Below, one piece after another: positions 1-7,874 of a stretch of 64,000 nucleotides of DNA. Source of the stretch: Bacillus massilinigeriensis (GTDB taxonomy: Bacteria; Bacillota; Bacilli; Bacillales; Cytobacillaceae); NCBI RefSeq assembly GCF_900111815.1, contig NZ_LT630004.1, forward strand, positions 2,416,697 to 2,480,696, written 5' to 3'. The first letter of the stretch is position 1; every line of letters starts with the position of its first letter. The position numbers and the translations under genes were made by a program. The notes below the pieces were generated by a model. It was not told the DNA's origin. It saw only the letters and a program-made list of their open reading frames with translations, and searched no databases.

Positions 1-78
1 CCACAAAAAACTCCTCCTATAAGCAATCATCCCTAGTGTACTGAAAGCTTAATACTCCGTCAATTATTACATCTCCAT

Positions 79-101
79 AAAAAAACCCTGTCGCAACAGG
101 G
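79..101 (-). terminator. Rho-independent terminator after the yuiA-like gene
   Basis: A perfect 6-bp stem (CCCTGT/ACAGGG, positions 86-101 with a 4-nt loop) is followed on the minus strand by seven U residues (79-85). It lies 12 bases after the stop of the small gene at 114-236. Confidence 0.85.
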
Positions 102-113
102 GCTGTAAAATTC

Positions 114-236
114 TTATTTTTCTTTTCCTGAACCGCCGCAGCAAGTGCAGGTTTCCGAACCTCCAAGTAAAAGCTGAACATATCCTTTTCCGGAACAATA
201 AGGGCACTCTTTCATTTCATTCTTTTGATGGTTCAA
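114..236 (-). CDS. yuiA: YuiA-like small zinc-finger peptide, 40 aa
   Basis: A 40-aa cysteine-rich peptide with two CxxC-type pairs (CPYC near residue 11 and CTCC near residue 30) around a conserved GGSETC stretch, the pattern of DnaJ-type zinc ribbons. It resembles B. subtilis YuiA (function unknown), and its place beside the yumB/yumC genes matches that genome. The start is taken as TTG at 234-236 because AAAGGAG (245-251) sits 8 bases upstream; an internal ATG at 213-215 lacks such a site. A strong terminator follows directly. The peptide probably binds a metal ion; nothing more specific can be said. Confidence 0.72.
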   Translation of the reverse strand: MNHQKNEMKECPYCSGKGYVQLLLGGSETCTCCGGSGKEK

Positions 237-386
237 GCTATCGACTCCTTTGAATTGAATTTTCTGATAATATACCAAAGATTCCATTTGAAAGGAAACC
301 GCATTTTTGCTGAAAAAAGTGTAATGAAAACGTATACAGTTTTGATTTGCTTTTTATATCTCTTTTATTCTTAAGATTTCAGAAAA

Positions 387-866
387 TTATAAAAATAATT
401 TGTATGCCGTGTATTCAAACTGGTCTCCTGGATTTATTCCGTTTATTTCAGGCTTCATTGTATCTGATGTGATTTCCGTTAAATGATGAAGCATAACAGA
501 AACATCGCTTTTGCCGTAAAGAAATTTAGGGTGGATGAAACATGCTTCCGCTATCTCACTTTCTTGAATTTTAAGCTTTCCTCCAACAGGTTCCATTAAG
601 AAGATGAGCAAATTATCGCTTACCATTTCACGGATTACGCCTGACCGTAAACCAATTAGGCCTTTAACTTGGCAAACGATACCTGTTTCTTCTAAAACCT
701 CACGTGCTGCTGCTTCATCTGCTGTCTCTCCTTTATTCACAAAACCTGCAGGGAGAGACCACATATCTTTTAAACCACCATACGTTTTTTTCACAACAAG
801 CCACTCTCCATTTTCCGAAACAACAAGACCCGCAGCCCCCAGCCAAACTTTGTCTCTTTTCCCCAA
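387..866 (-). CDS. NUDIX hydrolase, 159 aa
   Basis: Single-domain NUDIX hydrolase. The Nudix box is complete at residues 41-63 (G-x5-E-x7-REVLEE-x-G), with the metal-binding glutamates in place, so it should hydrolyse a nucleoside diphosphate linked to another moiety. The substrate cannot be read from the sequence. The start is TTG (864-866) preceded by GGCGGAGAG at a good distance. It is transcribed in the same direction as the upstream yumB gene but a strong terminator separates them. No signal peptide or membrane segment is visible; it should be cytosolic. Confidence 0.85.
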   Translation of the reverse strand: MGKRDKVWLGAAGLVVSENGEWLVVKKTYGGLKDMWSLPAGFVNKGETADEAAAREVLEETGIVCQVKGLIGLRSGVIREMVSDNLLIFLMEPVGGKLKIQESEIAEACFIHPKFLYGKSDVSVMLHHLTEITSDTMKPEINGINPGDQFEYTAYKLFL

Positions 867-893
867 ATTTCTCTCCGCCTTATCGTCATATTG

Positions 894-919
894 AAAAACA
901 GGCCGGGAAATCCCGGCCT
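894..919 (-). terminator. Terminator after yumB
   Basis: A GC-rich perfect inverted repeat (AGGCCGGGA/TCCCGGCCT, 900-919) is followed on the minus strand by a T-rich tract. It lies 12 bases after the yumB stop. Confidence 0.85.
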
Positions 920-931
920 GAATGTTTGTTA

Positions 932-2149
932 TTAAAAAATATTGAACTTACCTTTTTTCATTACAAGGGAAGGTCCGCCAATCATATAAAGAGCGCGGTT
1001 GTCGACCATTTTTTTCATGAAGGAAGCCTTACCCCCTACCACTTTCTTGCCGAATACCACACCGATTGCATCGTCTTCTCCAAGGGAACAAACCGTTCCT
1101 TTAATATCCGGCTTAAAGGTCTCCATTTCATTCTTGCCGCGTGCAAGTGAAGCTAAGTTTCTCGCACACACTTCCCCTTGCTGCATCGCAATTTGAGCAG
1201 TTGGTGGGAATGGTCGATTAATTTCTTCGTTAATAATTAATGCACAATCGCCTACAACAAAAATATCATCATGGCCAGGTGCCCTTAAATCTGGCTGCAC
1301 CTTGATTCGGCCGCGCATTGCTTCCAAACCTGATTTCTCAATGACAGAGCTGCCACGGACACCTGCAGCCCAAACAATGGTGCCTGCCTTGATTTCTTCT
1401 ACTTCTTCATCACCCTTGCCCACAATGATGCTGTCAGGCGTTGCTTGTTTGATTGCTGTTCCAATCCTGAATTCTACACCCTTTTTCTCCAGCTGAGAAA
1501 CTGCATAGTTGACGAGTTCTGGATCGAAGCCAGGGAGAACCATTGGTGCTGCTTCCACACAAATAATTTTCACTTTGTGGAAGTCAATATCATATTCACG
1601 GCACAGTTCTGGTATCCTGTTTGTCAGTTCACCGAGGAATTCTATCCCTGTAAAACCTGCTCCGCCAACCACGATAGCAAGGCGTTCATCTTTTTTCTCT
1701 GCCTCAGTATTATATGTCGCAAATTGGTACTCAATATGTTCTCTAATTTGGCGTGCTGCATTCACATTGACAATGGAGAAAGCGTATTCTTTCAAACCTT
1801 GAATGCCAAAAGTTTCAGGCTCTGCACCGAGACCTATTACAAGGTAATCGTATGCAAGTTCGCCTTTCTCAAGGATTACCCTTTTTTCAGCTGTCTTAAT
1901 TTCCTCGACTGTATCTTGGATAAATTCAATTTTGTTCCGGTCGATAACATCACGGATATCATATCTGACGCGGTCATGATGAAGCGTGCCTGCAGATGCT
2001 TCGTGCAGCCATGTTGTTTCATAATGATAGTCGTTTTTGTTGACAAGTTTGATGTCTGCTTCATTTACCCCTAGGTTTTTTTGCAGTCTGGAGGCTGTCA
2101 TTAGTCCGCCATATCCTGCTCCCAAAATTACGATTTTCGGCTTTCTCAC
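932..2149 (-). CDS. yumB: Type II NADH dehydrogenase YumB, 405 aa
   Basis: FAD-dependent pyridine nucleotide-disulfide oxidoreductase of the NDH-2 type. It begins with a dinucleotide-binding loop (ILGAGYGG, residues 8-15), has a second NAD-binding glycine motif in the middle (VVGGAGFTG) and the FAD-binding FVVGDCA segment near residue 300. NDH-2 enzymes pass electrons from NADH to menaquinone at the inner face of the membrane without pumping protons. The reading frame is open to 2221, but GTG at 2147-2149 is preferred: AAGGTGG lies 11 bases upstream and the resulting 405 aa match the family length. Its neighbours yuiA and yumC are the same as in B. subtilis. Confidence 0.9.
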   Translation of the reverse strand: MRKPKIVILGAGYGGLMTASRLQKNLGVNEADIKLVNKNDYHYETTWLHEASAGTLHHDRVRYDIRDVIDRNKIEFIQDTVEEIKTAEKRVILEKGELAYDYLVIGLGAEPETFGIQGLKEYAFSIVNVNAARQIREHIEYQFATYNTEAEKKDERLAIVVGGAGFTGIEFLGELTNRIPELCREYDIDFHKVKIICVEAAPMVLPGFDPELVNYAVSQLEKKGVEFRIGTAIKQATPDSIIVGKGDEEVEEIKAGTIVWAAGVRGSSVIEKSGLEAMRGRIKVQPDLRAPGHDDIFVVGDCALIINEEINRPFPPTAQIAMQQGEVCARNLASLARGKNEMETFKPDIKGTVCSLGEDDAIGVVFGKKVVGGKASFMKKMVDNRALYMIGGPSLVMKKGKFNIF

Positions 2150-2553
2150 AGTGATCACTTCCACCTTTTCTAATTTTTTTCTTTCCCCACTTTTTCTCAT
2201 CCTCTGCGAAGCGAATACCATTTTTCAGTAATATCAAGAAAAAGAATGTGATTATCTTCACTATATGTGACAAGAAAATGTACTGTTTTTGTCACAAAAT
2301 ATTAACATAATTGTCTATCTATCATGATATTCTACTTCTTTGTCTTTTTCAAGCAAATAAATTTTATGCTGAAACTTCGAAATATTTAGATTAAATTGTT
2401 GTTTTTAAATAGAATTTGTCGAGTGAACTCCATGCTTCTACCACACCTTGTTAATGATTTCTGTGAGGAATAACAGTTATTCTTCCATTAGTTTATGTTA
2501 TTATTAAAAATAGAGTGATTATTGATTTTTCCATTAGGTTAGGGGGATACAGT

Positions 2554-3549
2554 GTGAAAGAAGATCAGAAGGTTTATGACATTACGATAATTGGCGGCGG
2601 CCCCGCAGGTTTGTTCACTGCATTTTACGGTGGAATGAGACAGGCATCCGTCAAAATTATTGAGAGCCTTCCGCAGCTTGGCGGGCAGCTTAGTGCCCTT
2701 TACCCTGAGAAATATATATACGATGTTGCAGGGTTTCCTAAAGTTCGCGCACAGGAGCTTGTCGACAATCTGAAAGAGCAAATGGCCAAATTTGACCCTG
2801 TCATTGTCCTCGAACAATCCGTAGAAAAGCTCGAGAAAATGGAAGACGGCAGCTTTAAGCTGACAACTGACAAAGAAACTCATTATTCTAAAACTATCAT
2901 TATTACTGCAGGTAATGGTGCATTCCAACCTCGTCGTCTCGAGCTAGAAAATGCTGCCGAGTATGAAGGCAAAAACCTTCATTACTTCATTGATGATCTC
3001 AATAAATTTGCTGGCCAAAAAGTGGCAGTCTTGGGCGGCGGCGATTCCGCGGTTGACTGGGCGCTTATGCTTGAGCCAATCGCAAGCCAGGTAACCATCG
3101 TGCATCGCCGTGATAAGTTCCGGGCACACGAGCATAGTGTAGAAAACCTGCAAAATTCAAAAGTAGATATCAAAACTCCTTATGTACCGGAAAGCATTGT
3201 CTGCGATGATGAAAAAATCTCCGGACTTATACTGAAGGAAGCAAACGGCGAAAATACAGTGACATTGGATGTAGATGCTGTCATCTGTAACTTTGGATTC
3301 GTTTCATCACTTGGACCAATTAAAGAGTGGGGACTTGAGATCGAAAAGAACTCTATTGTCGTCAACTCTCGTATGGAAACGAATATACCAGGTATCTATG
3401 CAGCAGGCGACATTTGCACATACGAAGGAAAAGTAAAGCTAATCGCTTGCGGATTTGGTGAAGCTCCTACAGCAGTAAACAACGCAAAAGCATTCATCGA
3501 TCCAAAAGCGAAGCTCCAACCGCTGCACAGCTCCTCTATGTTTAAATAA
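2554..3549 (+). CDS. yumC: Ferredoxin/flavodoxin-NADP reductase YumC, 331 aa
   Basis: Thioredoxin-reductase-like flavoprotein: FAD loop GGGPAG (residues 14-19) and NADPH loop GGGDSA (about 161-166). The redox CxxC of thioredoxin reductase is absent from the NADPH domain, which is the hallmark of the ferredoxin-NADP reductase type 2 group (YumC). It transfers electrons between NADPH and ferredoxin or flavodoxin in the cytosol. The start is GTG at 2554 with AGGGGG seven to eight bases upstream, giving the family length; the frame is open further upstream without a ribosome site. It is divergent from yumB, so both promoters lie in 2150-2553. Confidence 0.92.
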   Translation: MKEDQKVYDITIIGGGPAGLFTAFYGGMRQASVKIIESLPQLGGQLSALYPEKYIYDVAGFPKVRAQELVDNLKEQMAKFDPVIVLEQSVEKLEKMEDGSFKLTTDKETHYSKTIIITAGNGAFQPRRLELENAAEYEGKNLHYFIDDLNKFAGQKVAVLGGGDSAVDWALMLEPIASQVTIVHRRDKFRAHEHSVENLQNSKVDIKTPYVPESIVCDDEKISGLILKEANGENTVTLDVDAVICNFGFVSSLGPIKEWGLEIEKNSIVVNSRMETNIPGIYAAGDICTYEGKVKLIACGFGEAPTAVNNAKAFIDPKAKLQPLHSSSMFK

Positions 3550-3552
3550 GTA

Positions 3553-3955
3553 GAAAAGCGGAAGCGCCCCGTTCAGCGCTGTACGGCCTGGAGGGTTTCG
3601 ATTGAGATATAGGAAACACGATGAGCGGAGCGAATCGATGTTGACTTATCGTAGGGAGAAAGCCGAAGGACGATAAGCGCTGGGCGCTGTAGCTAGACAG
3701 TGAAAAGCGGAAGCGCCCCGTTCAGCGCTGTACGGCCTGGAGGGTTTCGATTGAGATAAAGGAAACACGATGAGCGGAGCGAATCGATGTTGACTTATCG
3801 TAGGGAGAAAGCCGAAGGACAATAAGCGCTGGGCGCTGTAGCTAGACAGTGAAAAGCGGAAGCGCCCCGTTCAGCGCTGTACGGCCTGGAGGATTTCGAT
3901 TGAGATATAGGAAACACGATGAGCGGAGCGAATCGATGTTGACTTATCGTAGGGA
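3553..3955. repeat. Three tandem copies of a 149-bp structured repeat
   Basis: Copies start at 3553, 3702 and 3851 with an exact 149-bp period and only a few mismatches; the third is cut off near 3955. Each unit opens with AAAAGCGGAAGCGCC and closes with AAGCGCTGGGCGCTGTAGC. The two ends are complementary (AGCGCC...AGCGCT against AGCGCTGGGCGCT), and an inner CTTATCGT/ACGATAAG stem is present, so each copy can fold into a long branched hairpin. Similar dispersed intergenic repeats are known in Bacillaceae genomes; their function is not established. No gene is seen in this stretch. Confidence 0.85.
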
Positions 3956-3964
3956 GGAATGAAA

Positions 3965-3993
3965 CCCGGCAGGCATCAGCCTGCCGGGTTTTT
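3965..3993. terminator. Terminator between the repeats and the small-protein cluster
   Basis: Ten-base GC-rich stem (CCCGGCAGGC/GCCTGCCGGG) with five T residues on the plus side and three on the minus side. It can end transcripts from yumC and, less strongly, the minus-strand gene that stops at 4001. Confidence 0.8.
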
Positions 3994-4000
3994 GTGTTGG

Positions 4001-4195
4001 TTACCTTCTGTGTTTTTTGCAATGGCATCTTCTGTTATCATTCTCGTTGTCTTGAGCTCCAGCAACCAAAAGGTCGTTAATTACGCAACGGCGAACCGCC
4101 CTGCAGAAGTCAGCTCCATCAATATAGCCGTGGAATTTAACCTTAAAATTATTATTAGCAACACCGCCGACTTCTTCTCTTCTATATCTACCCAT
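4001..4195 (-). CDS. Small paralogous protein A, 64 aa
   Basis: First of three paralogues (with 4357-4551 and 4588-4782). The shared core is an FKVKFHGYIDG-like stretch followed by DFCRAVRRC (cysteines at 31 and 37), then a hydrophobic turn (INDLLVAGA) and a charged tail; here the tail ends in CHC plus basic residues. No signal peptide or membrane helix is present. A GGGGGAG site lies before the ATG. A sigma-K-like promoter is visible upstream (4236-4262), so expression in the mother cell late in sporulation, possibly as a coat or crust component, is an inference. I do not recognise the family by name. Confidence 0.7.
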   Translation of the reverse strand: MGRYRREEVGGVANNNFKVKFHGYIDGADFCRAVRRCVINDLLVAGAQDNENDNRRCHCKKHRR

Positions 4196-4235
4196 TTTCT
4201 CTCCCCCTTTCCATCCCTTTTTCTTCCTTACACTT

Positions 4236-4262
4236 TATCTTATGCATTGAAGGACAGGACGT
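4236..4262 (-). promoter_or_regulatory. Sigma-K-like promoter of small protein A
   Basis: Read on the minus strand: AC (4261-4262), 16 bases, then CATAAGATA (4236-4244). This matches the sigma-K pattern AC-N16/17-CATANNNTA, and lies about 40 bases before the gene. Pattern match only. Confidence 0.45.
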
Positions 4263-4304
4263 AGAGGCGTTTGTCCCACCCTTTCTTGAAATGTGTGAAT
4301 GACC

Positions 4305-4333
4305 AAATAAGGCCCCGGAATTCATCCGGGACC
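4305..4333 (-). terminator. Probable terminator after small protein B
   Basis: Inverted repeat GGTCCCGG/CCGGGGCC (4311-4333) followed on the minus strand by TTATTTGG. The U tract is short, so it is a moderate candidate. Confidence 0.55.
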
Positions 4334-4356
4334 TTCCTCTTACTAGCAGCTTCTCA

Positions 4357-4551
4357 TTACCTGCTGTGCCTGCAATGGCAATGTTCATCACGATCTTCCT
4401 CGTCGTTTGCACCAGCGACAAGAAGATCTCTAATCAAGCAGCGGCGGACAGCACGGCAGAAATCTTCTCCGTCAATATGGCCATGAAACCTCACCTTAAA
4501 GTTGTTCTCGAATGCTCCAGCAACCTCTTCTTCTCTTCTACGATAACCCAT
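4357..4551 (-). CDS. Small paralogous protein B, 64 aa
   Basis: Second paralogue, nearly identical to protein C (4588-4782) over the first 48 residues and about half identical to protein A. It carries DFCRAVRRC (cysteines 32 and 38) and a metal-ligand-rich tail (HCHCRHSR). AAGGAGG stands 7 bases before the ATG. Only 36 bases separate it from gene C upstream, so the two are probably one transcript. The very charged, helix-prone N-terminus (RRREEEV) and paired cysteines suggest a small structural or cross-linked protein; the sporulation link is inferred from the promoter of gene C. Confidence 0.72.
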   Translation of the reverse strand: MGYRRREEEVAGAFENNFKVRFHGHIDGEDFCRAVRRCLIRDLLVAGANDEEDRDEHCHCRHSR

Positions 4552-4587
4552 CTTTTTTCCTCCTTCTATTGTTTATTATTTTTTTCA

Positions 4588-4782
4588 TTACCGGCTAGAT
4601 CTCTTGTGATGGTGATCTTCATCACGATCTTCTTCATTTGCACCAGCAACAAGGAGATCGTTGATCAAGCAGCGGCGGACAGCACGGCAAAAGTCTTCTC
4701 CGTCAATATGGCCATGGAACCTTACTTTAAAGTTGTTGTCGAAAACTCCGGCAACCTCTTCTTCCCTCCTACGGTAACCCAT
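4588..4782 (-). CDS. Small paralogous protein C, 64 aa
   Basis: Third paralogue and first gene of the B-C pair. The core sequence matches gene B, but the tail diverges to a DHHHKRSSR ending in place of the Cys/His tail, so the C-terminus is the variable part of the family. AAAGGAGGAG precedes the ATG. A sigma-K-like -10 box (CATAGGATA) lies about 40 bases upstream, in the same relative position and followed by the same GTAAGGAA sequence as in gene A, so the promoter segment was duplicated with the gene. Confidence 0.72.
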   Translation of the reverse strand: MGYRRREEEVAGVFDNNFKVRFHGHIDGEDFCRAVRRCLINDLLVAGANEEDRDEDHHHKRSSR

Positions 4783-4820
4783 TTTTTCTCCTCCTTTCTC
4801 TCTTGTTGTTCCTTACGCTG

Positions 4821-4829
4821 TATCCTATG
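4821..4829 (-). promoter_or_regulatory. Sigma-K-like -10 box of the B-C pair
   Basis: CATAGGATA on the minus strand, fitting CATANNNTA. A matching AC at -35 is not seen at 16-17 bases, so support is weaker than for gene A and the cupin gene. Confidence 0.35.
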
Positions 4830-4945
4830 CATAACTCAGTTAGAGAGAGGGGGCTGTTGTCCAAGAAGCGACGTAAATGTGCCAATGACCTGAATAAAAA
4901 TAGGTTGAAAGATTTGTTGGCTTCAAGAATTAACATGAGGCAACT

Positions 4946-4980
4946 AAAAAAAGAGGACAGCCAACATTGTTGGATGTCCT
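4946..4980 (-). terminator. Terminator after the cupin gene
   Basis: Long inverted repeat (AGGACA-CCAAC/GTTGG-TGTCCT, 4954-4980) followed on the minus strand by seven T residues; 30 bases after the cupin stop. Confidence 0.85.
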
Positions 4981-5010
4981 AACATAGTCTGTATAAAGAT
5001 AAGCCTTGTA

Positions 5011-5610
5011 TCACCAAACATTCTGTGTCGCATATTCGTTCGCGGTGTTCCAGCCTATCACTCCATTGCCGTTGTTTCCTCCTTGAACATAACGCTGTCC
5101 CGCTTCTGCAGCCATGGCCTCTGCTTTTGTTCGATGAACCGTTCCAAATGGATGGTTCGGCGGGGCATAAATCGAGTAGAGTTTCAACGGAACATTCCCG
5201 GTGTTGATTAAATTATGCCACGTTCCAGCAGGTATAATAATCGCAGAATCATCTTGAACATTTCTTTGGAAGTTTAAGTTTCTCCTGCTTTTCCCCATCC
5301 TTACGATTCCCCGTCCTTGCTCGATTCGCAGAAATTGATCAAGGTTCGGATGTCTTTCCAAACCAATGTCTTCACCAGGGTTAAGGCTCATTAAGGTAAC
5401 CTGCAAATGCCGTCCAGTCCACAGAGCAGTTCGGAATGTACTATTCCGCTTCGAAGCTTCATTAATATCAATAACAAACGGGTTGGGCCCAAAATCTCTT
5501 AATGAAGTATTTTGCTCTCGTTGATCGTACTTCGGATATAAAGCTGGGTTATTATAATTGGAAAAAGGTTGATAAAAATGATTCTGATACCCATATAGAG
5601 AGTTATTCAT
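5011..5610 (-). CDS. Cupin-domain protein (YrkC-like), 199 aa, probable sporulation gene
   Basis: A Tyr/Asn-rich leader of about 45 residues precedes a single cupin barrel. Cupin motif 1 is around residues 90-108 (GLERHPNLDQFLRIEQGRG) and motif 2 is IIPAGTWHNLINTGN, so most metal-binding positions are present. The layout resembles B. subtilis YrkC; the reaction is unknown. A GAAGGGAATG-type site precedes the ATG. Upstream, AC-N17-CATAGGATA (5642-5669) fits a sigma-K promoter, and the neighbouring small-protein cluster has the same kind of box. A mother-cell role in the spore coat is therefore the best guess. A strong terminator follows. Confidence 0.75.
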   Translation of the reverse strand: MNNSLYGYQNHFYQPFSNYNNPALYPKYDQREQNTSLRDFGPNPFVIDINEASKRNSTFRTALWTGRHLQVTLMSLNPGEDIGLERHPNLDQFLRIEQGRGIVRMGKSRRNLNFQRNVQDDSAIIIPAGTWHNLINTGNVPLKLYSIYAPPNHPFGTVHRTKAEAMAAEAGQRYVQGGNNGNGVIGWNTANEYATQNVW

Positions 5611-5641
5611 CGATACTCATTCCCTTCACAACTTATCGAAA

Positions 5642-5669
5642 TATCCTATGCAGTAAATGGAGGGAAGGT
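5642..5669 (-). promoter_or_regulatory. Sigma-K-like promoter of the cupin gene
   Basis: On the minus strand AC (5668-5669), 17 bases, then CATAGGATA (5642-5650), matching the sigma-K consensus. It is about 32 bases before the start codon. Confidence 0.45.
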
Positions 5670-5773
5670 ACATATGCCGTTATGTAACGTTGGCAAGGGG
5701 GCGTATCTCGGCCTCTCCGGAAATAAGAAAAATGGTGGCCGATCGTAAATTTCTGATAAAATCCATAGAGAAT

Positions 5774-5815
5774 AAAAAAGCTAATCCTATGGTTTTTATA
5801 GGATTAGCTTTTTTG
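5774..5815. terminator. Bidirectional terminator
   Basis: AAAAAAGCTAATCCTAT and its complement ATAGGATTAGCTTTTTT flank a short loop, giving a 17-bp stem with A and T runs on both sides. It lies about 60 bases after the small minus-strand ORF at 5874-6038. Confidence 0.85.
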
Positions 5816-5873
5816 CCATAATTGTCGCCCTGTCTACTCCTTAACAACGACTTTATTAATTTAATTAATTTTA

Positions 5874-6038
5874 TTATTCTCTTTTTTCATCTATTCGCCG
5901 ACGAAATACTAAAGTCGAGACAGTGAATATAACAAAAGCTTCTGTTGAAGCAGCAGTAACCATTTTCACCACATTTCCTGCCACTGCTATTACACCCATC
6001 GGTTGAGTTCCAGGGTCAACCGGTTCTTCCGCAAGCAT
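5874..6038 (-). CDS. Small membrane protein candidate, 54 aa
   Basis: Open frame from ATG (6036-6038) to TAA (5874-5876). The predicted peptide has an acidic, proline-containing N-terminus, one hydrophobic stretch of roughly 20 residues (residues 25-45, VKMVTAASTEAFVIFTVSTL) and a basic Arg/Lys-rich end (RRRIDEKRE), as in a single-pass protein. The ribosome site is weak (AAAGA), which lowers confidence. Support comes from a terminator just downstream and from otherwise empty flanks. I do not recognise a family. Confidence 0.4.
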   Translation of the reverse strand: MLAEEPVDPGTQPMGVIAVAGNVVKMVTAASTEAFVIFTVSTLVFRRRIDEKRE

Positions 6039-6107
6039 TCTTTATCTGCGATCCAATAAACCCCATAACCTTCAGCTATCGAGAAGGCTTAGAATTCATA
6101 ACCTATG

Positions 6108-6470
6108 TTAACATTCCTCTGGCGTTCCAGCTTCCGTTGCTGTACGGAACGATGAACCGCAGCCGCAGGATGCGATTGCGTTCGGGTTATCAATGGTGAA
6201 CCCACCGCCCATCATGGATTGCTTATAATCGATTTTCGTTCCTTTTAATGCAGGAGCACTGTCCTTATCGATGAGAACCTTAATTCCATGCTGTTCAAAT
6301 TCTCTGTCGCCTGCTTCTACCTCATGGGCAAATCCCATACCATAAGACAGGCCACTGCAGCCGCCACCTTTGATGGCAACACGCAGGAACGCTCCTTCTT
6401 CTTCATTTTGCTTCATCATATCTTTAATCTGCAAGGCTGCAGCTTCTGTAATCGTTACGATTTGATCCAA
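6108..6470 (-). CDS. yutM: HesB/IscA-family iron-sulfur protein YutM, 120 aa
   Basis: A-type iron-sulfur carrier. The three cluster-binding cysteines are present: C38 in GGGCSG and C102/C104 in SCGCGSS. Proteins of this family accept or transfer Fe-S clusters to target enzymes in the cytosol. The frame opens at 6488, but AAGGAGG overlaps that codon, so the start is taken as TTG at 6468-6470, seven bases after the site. This gives 120 aa, the B. subtilis YutM length. A TATAAT box lies about 35 bases upstream. It sits near two further Fe-S/redox genes, yuzB and yutI. Confidence 0.9.
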   Translation of the reverse strand: MDQIVTITEAAALQIKDMMKQNEEEGAFLRVAIKGGGCSGLSYGMGFAHEVEAGDREFEQHGIKVLIDKDSAPALKGTKIDYKQSMMGGGFTIDNPNAIASCGCGSSFRTATEAGTPEEC

Positions 6471-6645
6471 AGTTGTTCCCTCCTTCAATGGATTTCCTTC
6501 TTAATTATAGTATATACATGGTAAGAATGTTACACAACCTTCTTGAACTGGCATTCTGTAACACGATAGACAAACAAGTAAAAACAATTCTTGCTATAAT
6601 AATAGGATAGAAATCTCTCCATTAGTTTTGTAAGAAGGTGTAGAA

Positions 6646-7341
6646 ATGACAGAAATTAAACCGTTATACGATAAGCAATGCACATGCCTTTTATGTAACA
6701 AAGCATTTACCACCAAAAAACTTCGCACCCGTTTTGTCCGTCAGGTAAATATGGATACCGACTTTTGTCCAGAATATCGCGACCCGCAAAACAACCCAGC
6801 TCTTTACCATGTACATGTATGCCCATATTGCGGCTTTTCTTTTACCGAAGAGTCATCACCCTTTTTCCCTCCAGGAACAAAAGACGAACTGAAGGATAAA
6901 GTGTGCAGTCACTGGAAGCCGCACGATTATAGCGGCGAAAGAAATGTACTTCAAGGTGTTCAGACCTTAAAGCTTGGTGCCTACTGCGCCGTGCTTAAAA
7001 AAGAAAAGCATGTTCTCATTGCAGGTCTCTATCTTCGTACAGCTTGGCTGTATCGCCACAATATTCAGCTTGAGGAAGAGCGACGCTTCCTTCATCTCGC
7101 TGCACAGGAATATAGTCGTTCTTACAGCGAGGGTGACTTTATAGGAAGCAATGTTTCCGAATACAGACTGCTCTATTTAATTGGAGAGCTGTCCCACCGG
7201 TTAGGCCAACACGAAGAATCAGTCCGCTACTTTTCTAAAGTAATTGAAAAGCAAAGACAATCAACTGAACCGAATGTTATCCGTATGGCAAAAGAACGCT
7301 GGCAAGAGATTAGAAATCTCAAAACAAATACACCATCGTAA
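6646..7341 (+). CDS. DUF2225 zinc-ribbon/TPR-like protein, 231 aa
   Basis: The N-terminus carries cysteine groups CTCLLC (12-17) and CPYCGFSF (about 59-65) that form a split zinc ribbon. The second half is alpha-helical, with a stretch like a tetratricopeptide repeat (SVRYFSKVIEKQ). This is the DUF2225 family, common in Firmicutes, function unknown. AGAAGGTGTAGAA precedes the ATG. It faces yuzB, with a shared bidirectional terminator between the two stops. Confidence 0.8.
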   Translation: MTEIKPLYDKQCTCLLCNKAFTTKKLRTRFVRQVNMDTDFCPEYRDPQNNPALYHVHVCPYCGFSFTEESSPFFPPGTKDELKDKVCSHWKPHDYSGERNVLQGVQTLKLGAYCAVLKKEKHVLIAGLYLRTAWLYRHNIQLEEERRFLHLAAQEYSRSYSEGDFIGSNVSEYRLLYLIGELSHRLGQHEESVRYFSKVIEKQRQSTEPNVIRMAKERWQEIRNLKTNTPS

Positions 7342-7345
7342 TGTT

Positions 7346-7392
7346 AAAAGAGCCCATAATCTCTATAAAAATAAGATTACAGGCTCTTTTTC
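7346..7392. terminator. Shared terminator of the DUF2225 gene and yuzB
   Basis: AAAAGAGCC and GGCTCTTTTT with an inner TAATCT/AGATTA stem. A and T runs on both sides allow termination in both directions. Confidence 0.85.
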
Positions 7393-7394
7393 TA

Positions 7395-7634
7395 TTAGAA
7401 CATTGGGTTTTCGTCCAAATACTGATAAATCTTTTCCACAAGTTCATCCGGTGTCTCGGCACTGACAGGTTCACCGTTGACGAGTGCATACGGCGAGCGG
7501 TCACATTTTCCGCAATAACCCAGACAGCCGTATTCTATTACATCAAGGTCCGGGTCTCTTTCAAGCTGTTCTTTCGCTTTTTGTGACCCATTAGCCAGAT
7601 TGCTGATGCAAAATTCAATAATTGGCTGAATCAT
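7395..7634 (-). CDS. yuzB: YuzB (UPF0349), thioredoxin-fold protein, 79 aa
   Basis: Small protein with four conserved cysteines (C9, C37, C41, C44; the GCLGYCGKC segment), the arrangement of [2Fe-2S] thioredoxin-fold ferredoxins. It matches B. subtilis YuzB in length and C-terminus (ENPMF). The frame opens at a GTG at 7643, but ATG at 7632-7634 has GAGGGG 8 bases upstream and is preferred. The role is unknown; redox or cluster binding is an inference from the cysteines. It is divergent from yutJ. Confidence 0.85.
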   Translation of the reverse strand: MIQPIIEFCISNLANGSQKAKEQLERDPDLDVIEYGCLGYCGKCDRSPYALVNGEPVSAETPDELVEKIYQYLDENPMF

Positions 7635-7874
7635 CTTTCCCACCCCTCTACTAAAAATATCCTACCTTTTTTTTACGATAGAGTCAATTTCCCCAACCAG
7701 AACTAGCTATGTATAAGTGTTGTTATTTTGTCACATTTTCTATATAATTTTATTGATGGATAATATTCCATGACTTGTTTATTATCGTGAAATAACTACT
7801 GTCGTTAATTGAACGGCGGCCTCTGAAAAAAACGGAAACCACCGTTCCTCAATAGAAGGCGAAGGGGAATTCAT

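Noticed and set aside
704-1150. Plus-strand ORF of 148 codons over the NUDIX/yumB boundary
   Set aside because: It is antisense to two well-supported genes and to their terminator, without a ribosome site or protein-like composition.
1445-2074. Plus-strand ORF of 209 codons inside yumB
   Set aside because: Entirely antisense to the yumB coding region; a shadow of its codon use.
3553-3955. CRISPR array
   Set aside because: The 149-bp units are joined without spacers and fold on themselves; no cas genes are near.
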